Position numbers and translations under genes: made by a program
Part shown: positions 8,789 to 17,915 of the stretch, one piece after another
Numbering within the stretch: position 1 is the first letter of the stretch
Layout: every line of letters begins with the position of its first letter
Assembly: GCA_937981665.1 (NCBI GenBank)
Contig: CALJOJ010000030.1
Span: 1 to 45,948, forward strand
DNA length: 45,948 nt
DNA from: an uncultured Rubritalea sp.
GTDB taxonomy: Bacteria > Verrucomicrobiota > Verrucomicrobiia > Verrucomicrobiales > Akkermansiaceae
Direction: 5' to 3'
The notes under the pieces: model-generated
What the model was told of the DNA's origin: nothing
Databases searched by the model: none
The model's input: only the letters and a program-made list of their open reading frames with translations

Positions 8789-10306
8789 TTAAAGTGCTGG
8801 CTCTACCCAGTTAGGAATACCGGTTGCTGCTTTTTGCTCATTATAGAATTTATGGTAGGGCTTATAATCAACGAGAGGAACACCGTCATTAATCATCATG
8901 GGGCGCACCTCATCCCAGAATTGTGCATAAGCCGCCTTCATTGACTTTACCTCTTCTGGGAATTGCTGGCTGATATCTTTAAATTGTCCAGGATCTTTCT
9001 CCATATCGAACAATTTATCCCCAACTAGACGGAAGCGTTGGCTACGCACGGAATAGTTTTTCCATTTTTGGGTATCAGGTTTCACTCCTCGATTCCAACG
9101 CATGACATGCTCGAAAATGTAGCGGTCTGGCCACTCTGCATCATTATCTAGCATGAGGGGGACTAAGCTGCGACCTTCGACCTTTTGATCCTTAGGTAGC
9201 TCAGCTCCGGCCAACCCTGCAAAGGTAGGTAGTAAGTCAATGTAGTTCGCGACCGTATCTGTCTGCCCTGGCTTAATAACTCCATCCCACCGGACGAAGA
9301 AAGGGACGCGCACGCCTCCTTCATCAACACTTCCTTTCAGGCCCTTCATGTCCGCATTATAAGGTAACATAGGCTTGCCCGCGGTGTCTTTCCCGATAGC
9401 TCTCTTAGGTCTCCCGTGATATTTGCTGTCCTTTCTTTCCATTCCGCAGCCTGTTACTGTCATGCCATTATCTGAGGTGAAGATGACAACGGTGTTTTTC
9501 ATGAGCTGCCATTCTTCTAGCTTCTGGATCATAACTCCTAAGTTCATGTCAATGTGCTCGATCATGCCATAGAACCCAGCAGCTTTACTATTAAAGCCTA
9601 AGTCTTCATAGTATTTCTGGTAGCTCGGTGGTGACACAAATGGGGCGTGAGGCGCATTGGTTGATAAGTAAGCAAAAAACGGCTGATCCTTATCTTTTAC
9701 TTCCTTGATCCAGCCTAGTGTCGCTTTAAATAATACGTCTGTACAGAAGCCTTTAGTTTTTAGAAATTTCCCATTATGGCGAAATACGGGATCAAAGTAT
9801 CCATTACGGGGAACATCAGCACAAGAACCTGGGTATGATTGACCAATACCTCCAGCCCCATGGATGAAGGCTTCATCAAATCCTCTATTTAGAGGTTGGT
9901 AAGGCTCTTCATCACCGAGGTGCCATTTACCAAAGACACCAGAGGTGTATCCTGCTGTTTTCAAGACATCCGCGAGGGTGACTGCTTTCAGGCTGAGGCG
10001 CTCTCGTTCATAAATAGTATGCGTTACTCCGTTGCGCATGGAGTTATTACCAGTCATTAATCCTGCTCGGCTAGGAGCGCAGGTAGAGCCGACTAAGAAG
10101 CGATCAAAACGTAATGACTTAGCATGTAATTTATCCATATGAGGAGTCCGTAGCCATGGGTGGCCGTGAGCGCCTACTGGAGCATAGCCTTGATCATCGG
10201 TCATTACTAAGATGATATTCGGCTTTGCATTATTTAGTTCTGCCGCCATGGCCATATGCATAAGGGATATGACTAAAAGAGTGGTTAGTTGTTTGATAAA
10301 TTTCAT
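8789..10306 (-). CDS. Secreted sulfatase (arylsulfatase family)
   Basis: A 505-residue type I sulfatase with a signal peptide (first ~21 residues, ending AMAA). The metal-site DD pair is at 37-38 (VMTDDQG). The catalytic C-x-P-S-R motif is CAPSRAG, with Cys76 as the residue oxidised to formylglycine. Later motifs include GKWHLGD, NAPHAPF and FTSDNG, which supply metal and sulfate ligands in this family. Substrate cannot be read from sequence; a sulfated carbohydrate is likely given the GH95 gene and second sulfatase in this window. No formylglycine-generating enzyme gene is seen here. A 57-codon open frame ends 8 bases upstream of the start. Confidence 0.93.
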   Translation of the reverse strand: MKFIKQLTTLLVISLMHMAMAAELNNAKPNIILVMTDDQGYAPVGAHGHPWLRTPHMDKLHAKSLRFDRFLVGSTCAPSRAGLMTGNNSMRNGVTHTIYERERLSLKAVTLADVLKTAGYTSGVFGKWHLGDEEPYQPLNRGFDEAFIHGAGGIGQSYPGSCADVPRNGYFDPVFRHNGKFLKTKGFCTDVLFKATLGWIKEVKDKDQPFFAYLSTNAPHAPFVSPPSYQKYYEDLGFNSKAAGFYGMIEHIDMNLGVMIQKLEEWQLMKNTVVIFTSDNGMTVTGCGMERKDSKYHGRPKRAIGKDTAGKPMLPYNADMKGLKGSVDEGGVRVPFFVRWDGVIKPGQTDTVANYIDLLPTFAGLAGAELPKDQKVEGRSLVPLMLDNDAEWPDRYIFEHVMRWNRGVKPDTQKWKNYSVRSQRFRLVGDKLFDMEKDPGQFKDISQQFPEEVKSMKAAYAQFWDEVRPMMINDGVPLVDYKPYHKFYNEQKAATGIPNWVEPAL

Positions 10307-10314
10307 CGTGTTTA

Positions 10315-10488
10315 TTATTTAGTAATTTTTTGTTTCTCTTCAAGAGAGGTTATCGTTTTTGAAGTTTTAATAAATCCTGCTACATTAAAGTTAATTAGGG
10401 ATGCAGCTTTAGTCGCCATTTGATCTATCATTGGTGTCTGGATATACATTTCACAAAAGAAATCATAATAATCATGACTCTTGGTCAT
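10315..10488 (-). CDS. Possible small protein upstream of sulfatase (57 aa)
   Basis: An ATG-started open frame of 57 codons (MTKSHDYYDFFCEMYIQTPM... ending KQKITK), preceded in frame by a stop. It ends 8 bases before the sulfatase ATG on the same strand. The composition looks protein-like, with no signal peptide or membrane segment. I recognise no family. It could be a small co-transcribed protein, a leader peptide, or the tail of a decayed gene. Confidence 0.35.
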   Translation of the reverse strand: MTKSHDYYDFFCEMYIQTPMIDQMATKAASLINFNVAGFIKTSKTITSLEEKQKITK

Positions 10489-11043
10489 CGTCAAGAATAA
10501 TAATTAGGTTTGGCGGGTGCTTATCTTTAGCTAAACTAGTCGAAAAACAAGCTACTAAGAATAGTCTGACCCGAATGTATCTCATCGATCCATTTAACTC
10601 TTTTTAGTACAGAGTGTGTTGAATGCTTCTTTCACTATTTATTTTGAACTGGTCTGTGAAGTTTATTATAATCACTGAGGAGGCTACATATCAGAGTCTT
10701 GGAAGCAGCCAGTAAAAGAGGGTAGAGTAGCCAGAGATGTGGTTAGGCGTGTGGGACAGATTACTGATAAGAGAGTAGTCTTAAAAAATTGGACTAGCAT
10801 GCTAAAAACCCTAAAAGCATGCTAGTCCGTATTACACAGCTGCGAGAAACCCAAAACGCAGACTGAAATTTTTTATTCGAGGAAATGCTCCGTTGATTCG
10901 AAGGTCTTCGTTGATCTTCCACACCCATTGAACGTCACAAATCCCAAAATGTTTCTGTAAAATGTAAAAAATGACAGTTTTTTTGAGATTGTGTCAGTAG
11001 TGACGGAAACCACACATTTAAAAAACATCTTAATTTTTTATTA
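10489..11043. other. Gene-poor region with relic sequence and a perfect hairpin
   Basis: No intact gene is seen. A plus-strand open stretch at 10688-10825 (ISESWKQPVKEGRVARDVV... to a TAG) reads like the tail of a decayed gene, but I cannot name its family. It runs into the perfect inverted repeat at 10791-10828. The rest is AT-rich. Confidence 0.5.
10791..10828. repeat. Perfect 13-bp inverted repeat
   Basis: GGACTAGCATGCT (10791-10803) and AGCATGCTAGTCC (10816-10828) are exact reverse complements separated by 12 bases. It can form a strong hairpin, but there is no following U-tract. It may be a terminator or the end of a mobile element. Confidence 0.8.
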
Positions 11044-11442
11044 TAAGGGAACCTCTGGCAACCGTCACGAATTGAGTTTTTAGGTTTTCAATTCTGATCT
11101 AACAGATTAAGTTGTCCTTATGAACTTCCGAGAGCATGAAAAAGGTGGAAATGTATTCTCCGCCATTGAGCAGCAAAAGATGACTCAGCGCACTGTTGGT
11201 GTACTAAAGCTTAAAACCATGCCAAGGCAGATTTAAAAAGTAAGCTCATCGACAGCTACGCCACGACCCCAGCAAGTAAACATGACAGCCAAGTTTTCGA
11301 GGAATTGTTAGATGAAAAAGACAATACTACCTTAGCTGATAGCGCGTATAAGTCAGAGAAGAATGAGCAAGTGATGCTGGATCATAATGTAGAAGACTTT
11401 ATCATTCAAAAAGCCTATCGCAATAAACCTCTGTTTTTATAG
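11044..11442 (+). mobile_element. IS5-family relic with left inverted repeat and scrambled transposase
   Basis: The left end TAAGGGAACCTCTGGCAA (11044-11061) matches the ends of the element at 45155-45733. A 59-base leader follows, then ATG (11120) and MNFREHEKGGNVFSAIEQQ. The reading frame then breaks. In another frame NHAKADLKSKLIDSYATTP, SKHDSQVFEELLDE, TTLADSAYKSEKN and FIIQKAYRNKPL follow to a TAG at 11440-11442. These are recognisable pieces of an IS5 DDE transposase. The N-terminal third, the first catalytic Asp segment and the C-terminus are missing. It is not functional by itself. Confidence 0.75.
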
Positions 11443-11505
11443 TTTCAAATTTATATTTGAAAAATTGATTTGAATTTTAGTTTTTTTGTCGTATTTATAC
11501 GAAAG

Positions 11506-12165
11506 ATGAAGCAAGACGCGAAAGATATACTGTTAGAGTGTGCCATTGAGGTGTTTGCTGAGCATGGGTATAGGGATGGGAAGATTGCGGATATTGTGAA
11601 GCGTGCTGGAGCGAATATAGCAGCGGTTAATTACCATTACGGCTCTAAAGATCAGTTGTTTGTGGCTGCCTTGAGGCGCTCTTACAAGGAGGCTGATGAG
11701 GTTTATCCGAGTAAAGGGCGGCTTACTCAGCTAATAGATCCTACTGCGGAGGATAAGATAGACGCACTGGCGAGAGCTGTTCTTCGGAGATCGCTTGATA
11801 GTGGTAAGGCTGGAAATTTTAATCGGATCATGAGTAAGACAATGCATGTTGCGGGCTCACCAGTGGAGATGATTCTGAATGAGGTGGAGAAATTTGAGCT
11901 CAAAGACTTGTCCTTAGCGGTGTCGGAGTATTTGGATACAAAATGTGAGCAACTGATAAGCTGGGCGGTGGTTATTTTTATATCACTGGCTACGATGATT
12001 TCAAAATGCCCTGCTGGACTCAATGAGAGAATTATGGGTTCGTCGTCGGATGGTTTCTCCGAAGAAGTGATCCAGCTGGTAATTGATGCGCAGGTGAAGG
12101 TGATCTTTACCTCACTAGATGCCTTACCTAGCCAATTCCCTAAGTCATGCGTTATAAGTGCCTGA
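11506..12165 (+). CDS. TetR-family regulator of the efflux operon
   Basis: A 219-residue repressor. The N-terminal helix-turn-helix reads DILLECAIEVFAEHGY...IADIVKRAGANIAAVNYHYGSKDQLF, at about residues 7-52. The C-terminal ligand domain is generic and perhaps of the CecR type. I chose ATG 11506; the frame also opens at TTG 11470, but the TetR domain begins right after Met at 11506. It is the first gene of a four-gene operon, with its TGA overlapping the ATG of the outer-membrane factor. It probably represses its own operon and is relieved by a pump substrate, as is known for similar loci. Confidence 0.88.
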   Translation: MKQDAKDILLECAIEVFAEHGYRDGKIADIVKRAGANIAAVNYHYGSKDQLFVAALRRSYKEADEVYPSKGRLTQLIDPTAEDKIDALARAVLRRSLDSGKAGNFNRIMSKTMHVAGSPVEMILNEVEKFELKDLSLAVSEYLDTKCEQLISWAVVIFISLATMISKCPAGLNERIMGSSSDGFSEEVIQLVIDAQVKVIFTSLDALPSQFPKSCVISA

Positions 12166-13544
12166 TGATGAAACGTTCCTATCTAACATTTAGTTCTCTA
12201 CTAGGCATAACAGGGATACTTGCGTCTTGTGCCAAGATACCTAATGAACCAATGGCAAAAGCGCCACAGGCAGCTGGTGAAGTGGTGATTCCTATAAAAT
12301 TTGACCAGACGCAAGCTCCGACACCTGAGGTGACCAAGGGGCTACTTTCGCTATTCTCAGATGCTCAGCTTAAGAGGTATGTAAATCTTGCTCTGAGGAA
12401 TAATCCAGATTTACGTGCTAGTTTAGCTCGGCTTGAGGAAGCGGACTTTAATACAGGCGTGGCGTATGCTGCGGAGCGACCTACTATTACTGGTAATGTT
12501 TCAGCGAGTAGAGCGAGAACTGGCGGAGATAATGCTAAGGCGGGATCTGCATCTCTGGATGCAGCATGGGAACTCGATGTATGGGGTCGCATCCGAGCTG
12601 GAGTGGTGGCTACTCAGCGAGATAGAGCTGCGCTTGCTGGAGATTTTGCGGCAGCTAAGGAGTCGGTCGCAGCACAGACGATGCAGGCGTATTTCTCACT
12701 GGTAGCTAGGGAGAAATTATTAGGCTTATCTGAGCGTCGACTGGTGAGTTTTGAGGAAACTGAAGCCCTGGTGAATCGTAGATTTGAGGCTGGCACAGGA
12801 GATCTCAGTGAAGTCAGTCTTGCGCTTACCGATGTGGAGAACACACGAGCTGAGATAGAGGGGAGAAAGAATGACCGCGACCAAGCAGCGAGGCAGTTAA
12901 AGCTTCTAACAGGCTCATACCCAGATGCTCGGTTCTCTGCAAAAGCCTATCCATCGCTGGAGCGTGGTGTGCCAGCAGGAGTGCCATCTAAGGTGATGCT
13001 GAAGCGTCCGGACATCTATGCAGCATACCAGCGAATCTTAGCAGCGGACTCGCGGGTGACGGTGACGCATCGAGATTTTTATCCAGATTTCTCCCTTACA
13101 GCGAGTGCTGGCAGGCAGTCTAGCACATTGAGGAATCTAGCTGATTCTAATTTCTCAGTCTGGTCAATTTTAGCGCGTCTTTCTGCACCGTTGATCGATG
13201 GTGGAGAGAGGAGTGCTGAGCTGGGTGCTGCGAATGCACGGGCGAAGCAGGCATTGTCTAATTATCGCTCGGTGGTGCTCACTGCTTTCCAAGAAGTGGA
13301 GAATGCTCTTGGCTCGGAATATTATTTAAAAAACCAACAAGTCTCCTTCGAGAAAGCGCTGAAAGCGGCGAAGCAAGCTGAGGCACAAACTCAGCGTAAC
13401 TATGAGTCTGGTCTCGCCGAGGTGCTCACTCTGCTAGATGCTAAGCGACGCTCATTTTCTGCTGAAGAAGCACTTATTAATACCGAAGCAGCTAGGTTCG
13501 ATAATCGCGTTAGCCTAGCGTTAGTCTTGGGAAAAGGGCTCTAA
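12165..13544 (+). CDS. RND efflux outer-membrane lipoprotein (NodT/OprM type)
   Basis: A 459-residue outer-membrane channel of tripartite efflux pumps. The N-terminus is a lipoprotein signal with lipobox LASC, making Cys22 the lipidated residue. Two outer-membrane efflux repeats follow, with motifs such as LALRNNPDLRASLARLEEA, AAWELDVWGRIRAG and RPDIYAAYQRI. I chose ATG 12165, which shares a base with the TetR stop (TGATG), a usual sign of translational coupling; ATG 12147 would add six residues before the signal. The next gene, the adaptor, starts 25 bases downstream. Confidence 0.93.
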   Translation: MMKRSYLTFSSLLGITGILASCAKIPNEPMAKAPQAAGEVVIPIKFDQTQAPTPEVTKGLLSLFSDAQLKRYVNLALRNNPDLRASLARLEEADFNTGVAYAAERPTITGNVSASRARTGGDNAKAGSASLDAAWELDVWGRIRAGVVATQRDRAALAGDFAAAKESVAAQTMQAYFSLVAREKLLGLSERRLVSFEETEALVNRRFEAGTGDLSEVSLALTDVENTRAEIEGRKNDRDQAARQLKLLTGSYPDARFSAKAYPSLERGVPAGVPSKVMLKRPDIYAAYQRILAADSRVTVTHRDFYPDFSLTASAGRQSSTLRNLADSNFSVWSILARLSAPLIDGGERSAELGAANARAKQALSNYRSVVLTAFQEVENALGSEYYLKNQQVSFEKALKAAKQAEAQTQRNYESGLAEVLTLLDAKRRSFSAEEALINTEAARFDNRVSLALVLGKGL

Positions 13545-13569
13545 CAATTATTTATCACTATCTATTAAC

Positions 13570-14757
13570 ATGAATATCGTCATCCGCATCATCATCATCG
13601 TACTCATTGGCTTAGGAACTTATGGAATTGCCAACCAAATGATTAAGAGCAAGGAGAAGGCAAAGTCTAAGAAGATCGAAAAGGTGGTGCCTCTTGTGGA
13701 TGTTGTTGAGCGCTCAGTGGGGGAATATCAATTAGAGGTGGAGAGCTTTGGGACGGTGAGAAGTTATTTTGAGACGAGTCTCACCCCTGAGGTGAGTGGT
13801 CAGATCACGTCTGTATCACCGAGCTTTAGAGTCGGTGAAATGGTGGCTGAAGGAGAAATTTTAGTAACGATAGATAGCTCGAATTTTGAGACGACGGTAG
13901 CTAGGGCTGAGGCGAATCTCATTCTGATGCAGAGTGCTCTGGATGAAGAGAAGGTGAGAGCTGCACAAGCGAAAGGTGACTGGCTGGCATCAGGTAGAAA
14001 GCTGGCTACGGCGTCTAACTTTGTTTTAAGAAAGCCGCAGATGGCAGCTGCTGAGGCGAATATCAAAGTGGCTCAAGTGGATATAAAGAGAGCACTTCTT
14101 GATCTGGAGCGTACTAAGATAAGGGCACCTTATGCAGCTATCGTTACTGCGCGGAGTGCGTCACTTGGAAACTTTGTGACTTCTCAAAATGGCTTAGGAA
14201 TTCTGGTCGCGACTGATAAGGCAGAGGTAAGGATTCCGCTGACTCCTGCACAGATGCAGCAAGTCGCATTCTCTAGTGGGGATAAGTCGGAGTTGATTTT
14301 GAAAGACCCTAATAATGATGAGCTTGAGTGGCCTGCAGAGCTGGACCGAATGGAGCCTGTCGTAGATGCACAGAATCAGGTGAATTACGGGATAGCGACG
14401 ATCGAGCAGCCTTATACTAATGAAGTAGGAGTGCTATCGATAGGGACGTTTGTGAATGTCATCTTACCTAGTTCTAAGAAGATTAGCGGCTATAAGTTAC
14501 CTGAGTCTGCATTAGTGAATGATAAGTACGTGTGGCTGGTAGACGAGAAGATGAAGCTAGTGAGGGCTGATGCAGAAAGGATTCATACTGATGGGGTTTC
14601 TCTTTATGTGGAGGTTGATAAGGGTGATCTTAGTGATCCTCTGCGTGTGGTTTCACGACCGCTGAGTAATTTCCGAAACGGGGTAGAGGTGAAGACCTCT
14701 GAAGAGAAGTCAGAGAAAATGACTGAGGAAAAGAAGAGCGCTAAATCTAACAACTAA
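13570..14757 (+). CDS. RND efflux periplasmic adaptor (membrane fusion protein)
   Basis: A 395-residue adaptor with one N-terminal membrane helix (IVIRIIIIVLIGLGTYGIA). The lipoyl/barrel-sandwich half-motifs are ETSLTPEVSGQITSVSPS and RTKIRAPYAAIVTARSA, with an alpha-helical hairpin between them (about 115-175). A beta-barrel domain follows. The last ~20 residues are charged (EEKSEKMTEEKKSAK). It bridges the inner-membrane pump and the outer-membrane lipoprotein. Its stop overlaps the pump's ATG by one base (TAATG). Confidence 0.93.
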   Translation: MNIVIRIIIIVLIGLGTYGIANQMIKSKEKAKSKKIEKVVPLVDVVERSVGEYQLEVESFGTVRSYFETSLTPEVSGQITSVSPSFRVGEMVAEGEILVTIDSSNFETTVARAEANLILMQSALDEEKVRAAQAKGDWLASGRKLATASNFVLRKPQMAAAEANIKVAQVDIKRALLDLERTKIRAPYAAIVTARSASLGNFVTSQNGLGILVATDKAEVRIPLTPAQMQQVAFSSGDKSELILKDPNNDELEWPAELDRMEPVVDAQNQVNYGIATIEQPYTNEVGVLSIGTFVNVILPSSKKISGYKLPESALVNDKYVWLVDEKMKLVRADAERIHTDGVSLYVEVDKGDLSDPLRVVSRPLSNFRNGVEVKTSEEKSEKMTEEKKSAKSNN

Positions 14758-17700
14758 TGTCTCCGTTAAAAAAACATCCGATCATATCTTGGTTTGCTGC
14801 CAACTCAGTGGTGGCGAATATCTTGATGCTTACCATCTTGGGTGCAGGTGCTTGGACTGGACTTAATGTTAGAAAAGAGGGTTTTCCTGCCTTTGACTCA
14901 CAGTCTGTGACGGTACGTGTGCCGATCCGTGGTGGTACGCCAGAGAATGTGGAGCGCGGAGTTGCTATCAAGATCGAGGAGTCTTTAGAATCCGTCAATG
15001 GCATTGAGCACATTCGCTCGGTGAGTTCAGATAATGTGGCTACAGTGACGGTCGAGGCGAGAGAGGACTACCCGATAGAGAAGTTACTAAATGACGTGAA
15101 GATCCAAGTGGATGCTATCCCATCTTTCCCTGAGTCTGCGGAAAACCCCGTGGTGACTGAGAAGAAGCGTAAGAGCACTGTGATGTGGGTGGAGCTGTAT
15201 GGCGATGCTGATGAAGCCGTCCTTAAGGAGGCAGCACGTAAAGTGCGGGATGCCTTACTAGGCGAGCCAGCTATATCACTAGTTAACACGTTTGGCTCAC
15301 GAGATTATGAAATTTCTATCGAACCCTCTGAGCAGAAGCTACAGTATTATAATCTAACATTTGCGGAAGTAGCTCGGGCTATCACTAACAACTCGATTGA
15401 TGTGAGTGGTGGTGTGGTACGCTCTGAACGAGGAGATATTTCTCTGCGCTCAAGAGAGCAGGCATATGTTAGAGAAGACTTTTTAGATATCCCTGTGAGG
15501 ACGAATGCAGATGGCACACGCATCCTTGTGCGTGATGTGGCTGAGGTGCGTGATGCATTTGTAGATCAAGAGGTGCTGAATAGATTCCGTAATAAGCCGA
15601 CGGTTAGTCTGAAGATAGTGACTGAGGGGACGGATGATATTGTGAACGCCGTGAAGCAAGCCCGAGCATTGGTAGAGGACTATACGGACTTACCAGAGGG
15701 GGTTCAGATCGCTTCATGGTTAGATGGTTCTAAGGATATTAAAGATCGTCTGAAATTACTTTATGTGAATGGAGGTCAAGGGGTTCTTTATGTGTTGATT
15801 ATTTTGATGCTTTTTTTGAATTTCCGCTTAGCATTCTGGGTAGCGTTAGGTATTCCTGTGTCACTCTGCGGTGCCTTATTCTTGTTTCCGCTTCCGGGGA
15901 TAGATTTATCTCTTAATGTGATTTCGGCATTCGGTTTCCTCGTGGTGCTTGGTATCGTAGTGGATGATGCGATAGTGATCGGCGAGTCAGTTTATTCTGA
16001 GAAAGAAAAGGTCAAGGAGGTACAAGACTCTGAGAGGACGCTTAGCACTACAGTGAGGGGAGTGAGTAAGGTGGTTACGCCCGCTACCTTCGGTGTGATT
16101 ACTACTGTGGCTGCATTTCTACCGCTAACTCAGGTAAGTGGCCGTCTCGGAAATGTCTTTGGTCAGATAGCGACTGTGGTTGTATTCTGCCTTATCTTTT
16201 CGCTGATCGAGTCTAAGCTTATCATGCCGGCTCACTTGGCTCATCTGAATGTACATAAGAGGCCGGGGAATAGGTTTACTAAAGGCTGGGTACGTTTTCA
16301 GAAGAGAATTGCTCGTTTACTTCAGCGAGTGATTGATAAGATATACAGCCCGTTTATTAGGGCGATGGTTTCATGGCGTTATGCTGTCTTTAGTGTGTTC
16401 ATTGCTATTTTTGCGATTGTGGTTACTCTCTTCCCTGCGAGGCAGCTGAGATTTGTATTTTTCCCAAGTATCTTTCGGGATAATGCTACTGCACTGTTAG
16501 AGCTAGAGCAGGGACAGTCAGTAGATTATTTGCATGAGAATACGGAGCGTATTGCAGAAGAAGCCCGTAAGCTAGGTGAGAGGTATAATGAAGAATTTGG
16601 GCATAATCCATTTCTGAATATCCAGATCTCGGCATCATCTAACAATAAATCATCTGTTGCTGTGGAGCTAACTAGCTCTGCTTCTCGAGAGTTTCTGGAA
16701 TCAAAGCAGATTGTGAGTGACTGGCGTAAGGCGATAGGGCCTATAGCAGGTGCACGCTCACTGAGCTTGAGTTCGCGTGCAGGTCCTCCAGGTGGTGATG
16801 TCTCGATTAACTTAGAGGGTGAGAATTTAGAAGAACTGAAATTGGCGGCCGATGAACTGAAAACTGTGCTTGCCGAGTATGACGGGGTGTTTGATGTCTA
16901 CGATACTTTTGATTCTGGGCAACCTGAGATTCTTTATTCTATTACTCCAGCAGGGCAGGCGGCTCAGCTGACTAAGCTCGATCTTGCTTCGAATGTCAGA
17001 AACGCATTCTTTGGTAGTGAGGCTCAGCGTATACAGCGTGGGCGTGATGAGGTGCGGGTGATGGTGCGCTATCCTATAGAGCAGCGAGGCAGTATTGAGA
17101 CATTGCGAGATATGCGTGTGCGCACGGTCGAGGGGGCGACTGTGCCATTCTCAGTGGTGGCGGAGACGGAGTATTCTGAGTCATTGGCATCGATAGAGCG
17201 CTACGATAATAAACGAGTGGTCTCGGTGGAAGCTTCTGTGGATAAGGCTAAAACCTCATCTGGCGATGTGGTGGGTAGATTGAAGAAAGAATTTTTCCCG
17301 AAGATGAAGGCGAAGTATCCGGCGATTACTTTGAGTCAAGGTGGTGAAGTAGAGCAGCGAGTTAAGTCGATGGCTTCATTAAAGGTAGGGTTCCTATTCT
17401 CTATCATCCTGATTTATATTCTGATTTCTATCCCGCTGAAGAGCTATTTGAAACCGTTGATTATCATGTCAGTGATTCCATTTGGTATTATTGGTGCGCT
17501 GATGGGGCATTATATCATGGGGATCCCGGTATCTATTCTTTCCGTCTTCGGTATCTTAGCGCTGTCTGGTGTGGTGGTGAATGACTCGTTGGTTTACGTC
17601 TGTCACTTGGGTGATCTACGCAAGGGAGGAATGGATATCAGAGAGGCTTGTTGGCGAGCTGGTGCGGACCGCTTCAGGGCTATTCTGCTTACTTCCCTGA

Positions 17701-17915
17701 CGACATTCTTCGGCCTTGCGCCGTTACTTTTCGAGAAGGAAGTACAGGCGCAGTTCCTGAAGCCAATGGCAGCATCGCTCGCGTTTGGAATTCTTTTCGC
17801 GACTATGATTACTCTGATTCTCTTACCAATGCTGATCTTGATAGCGCATGATATCAAGCGTGGGTTGTTGGCGTTATGGAACTTTGGGAATGAGGATGAA
17901 ATTCCTAACGCTTAA
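14757..17915 (+). CDS. RND efflux pump, inner-membrane permease (AcrB family)
   Basis: A 1052-residue proton-driven exporter, full length for the family. The N-terminus is typical (HPIISWFAANSVVANILML). Two periplasmic loops alternate with 12 membrane helices. The proton-relay aspartates in TM4 are Asp403 and Asp404 (GIVVDDAIVIGES). The second half has the matching region SVFGILALSGVVVNDSLVYV. The sequence is of the multidrug or metabolite exporter kind without clear metal-pump motifs, so the substrate is unknown. The 3' end overlaps the convergent phosphatase gene by 11 bases. Confidence 0.95.
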   Translation: MSPLKKHPIISWFAANSVVANILMLTILGAGAWTGLNVRKEGFPAFDSQSVTVRVPIRGGTPENVERGVAIKIEESLESVNGIEHIRSVSSDNVATVTVEAREDYPIEKLLNDVKIQVDAIPSFPESAENPVVTEKKRKSTVMWVELYGDADEAVLKEAARKVRDALLGEPAISLVNTFGSRDYEISIEPSEQKLQYYNLTFAEVARAITNNSIDVSGGVVRSERGDISLRSREQAYVREDFLDIPVRTNADGTRILVRDVAEVRDAFVDQEVLNRFRNKPTVSLKIVTEGTDDIVNAVKQARALVEDYTDLPEGVQIASWLDGSKDIKDRLKLLYVNGGQGVLYVLIILMLFLNFRLAFWVALGIPVSLCGALFLFPLPGIDLSLNVISAFGFLVVLGIVVDDAIVIGESVYSEKEKVKEVQDSERTLSTTVRGVSKVVTPATFGVITTVAAFLPLTQVSGRLGNVFGQIATVVVFCLIFSLIESKLIMPAHLAHLNVHKRPGNRFTKGWVRFQKRIARLLQRVIDKIYSPFIRAMVSWRYAVFSVFIAIFAIVVTLFPARQLRFVFFPSIFRDNATALLELEQGQSVDYLHENTERIAEEARKLGERYNEEFGHNPFLNIQISASSNNKSSVAVELTSSASREFLESKQIVSDWRKAIGPIAGARSLSLSSRAGPPGGDVSINLEGENLEELKLAADELKTVLAEYDGVFDVYDTFDSGQPEILYSITPAGQAAQLTKLDLASNVRNAFFGSEAQRIQRGRDEVRVMVRYPIEQRGSIETLRDMRVRTVEGATVPFSVVAETEYSESLASIERYDNKRVVSVEASVDKAKTSSGDVVGRLKKEFFPKMKAKYPAITLSQGGEVEQRVKSMASLKVGFLFSIILIYILISIPLKSYLKPLIIMSVIPFGIIGALMGHYIMGIPVSILSVFGILALSGVVVNDSLVYVCHLGDLRKGGMDIREACWRAGADRFRAILLTSLTTFFGLAPLLFEKEVQAQFLKPMAASLAFGILFATMITLILLPMLILIAHDIKRGLLALWNFGNEDEIPNA

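Noticed and set aside
12433-12705. 90-codon plus-strand frame
   Set aside because: It is a shadow of the outer-membrane lipoprotein gene in another frame.
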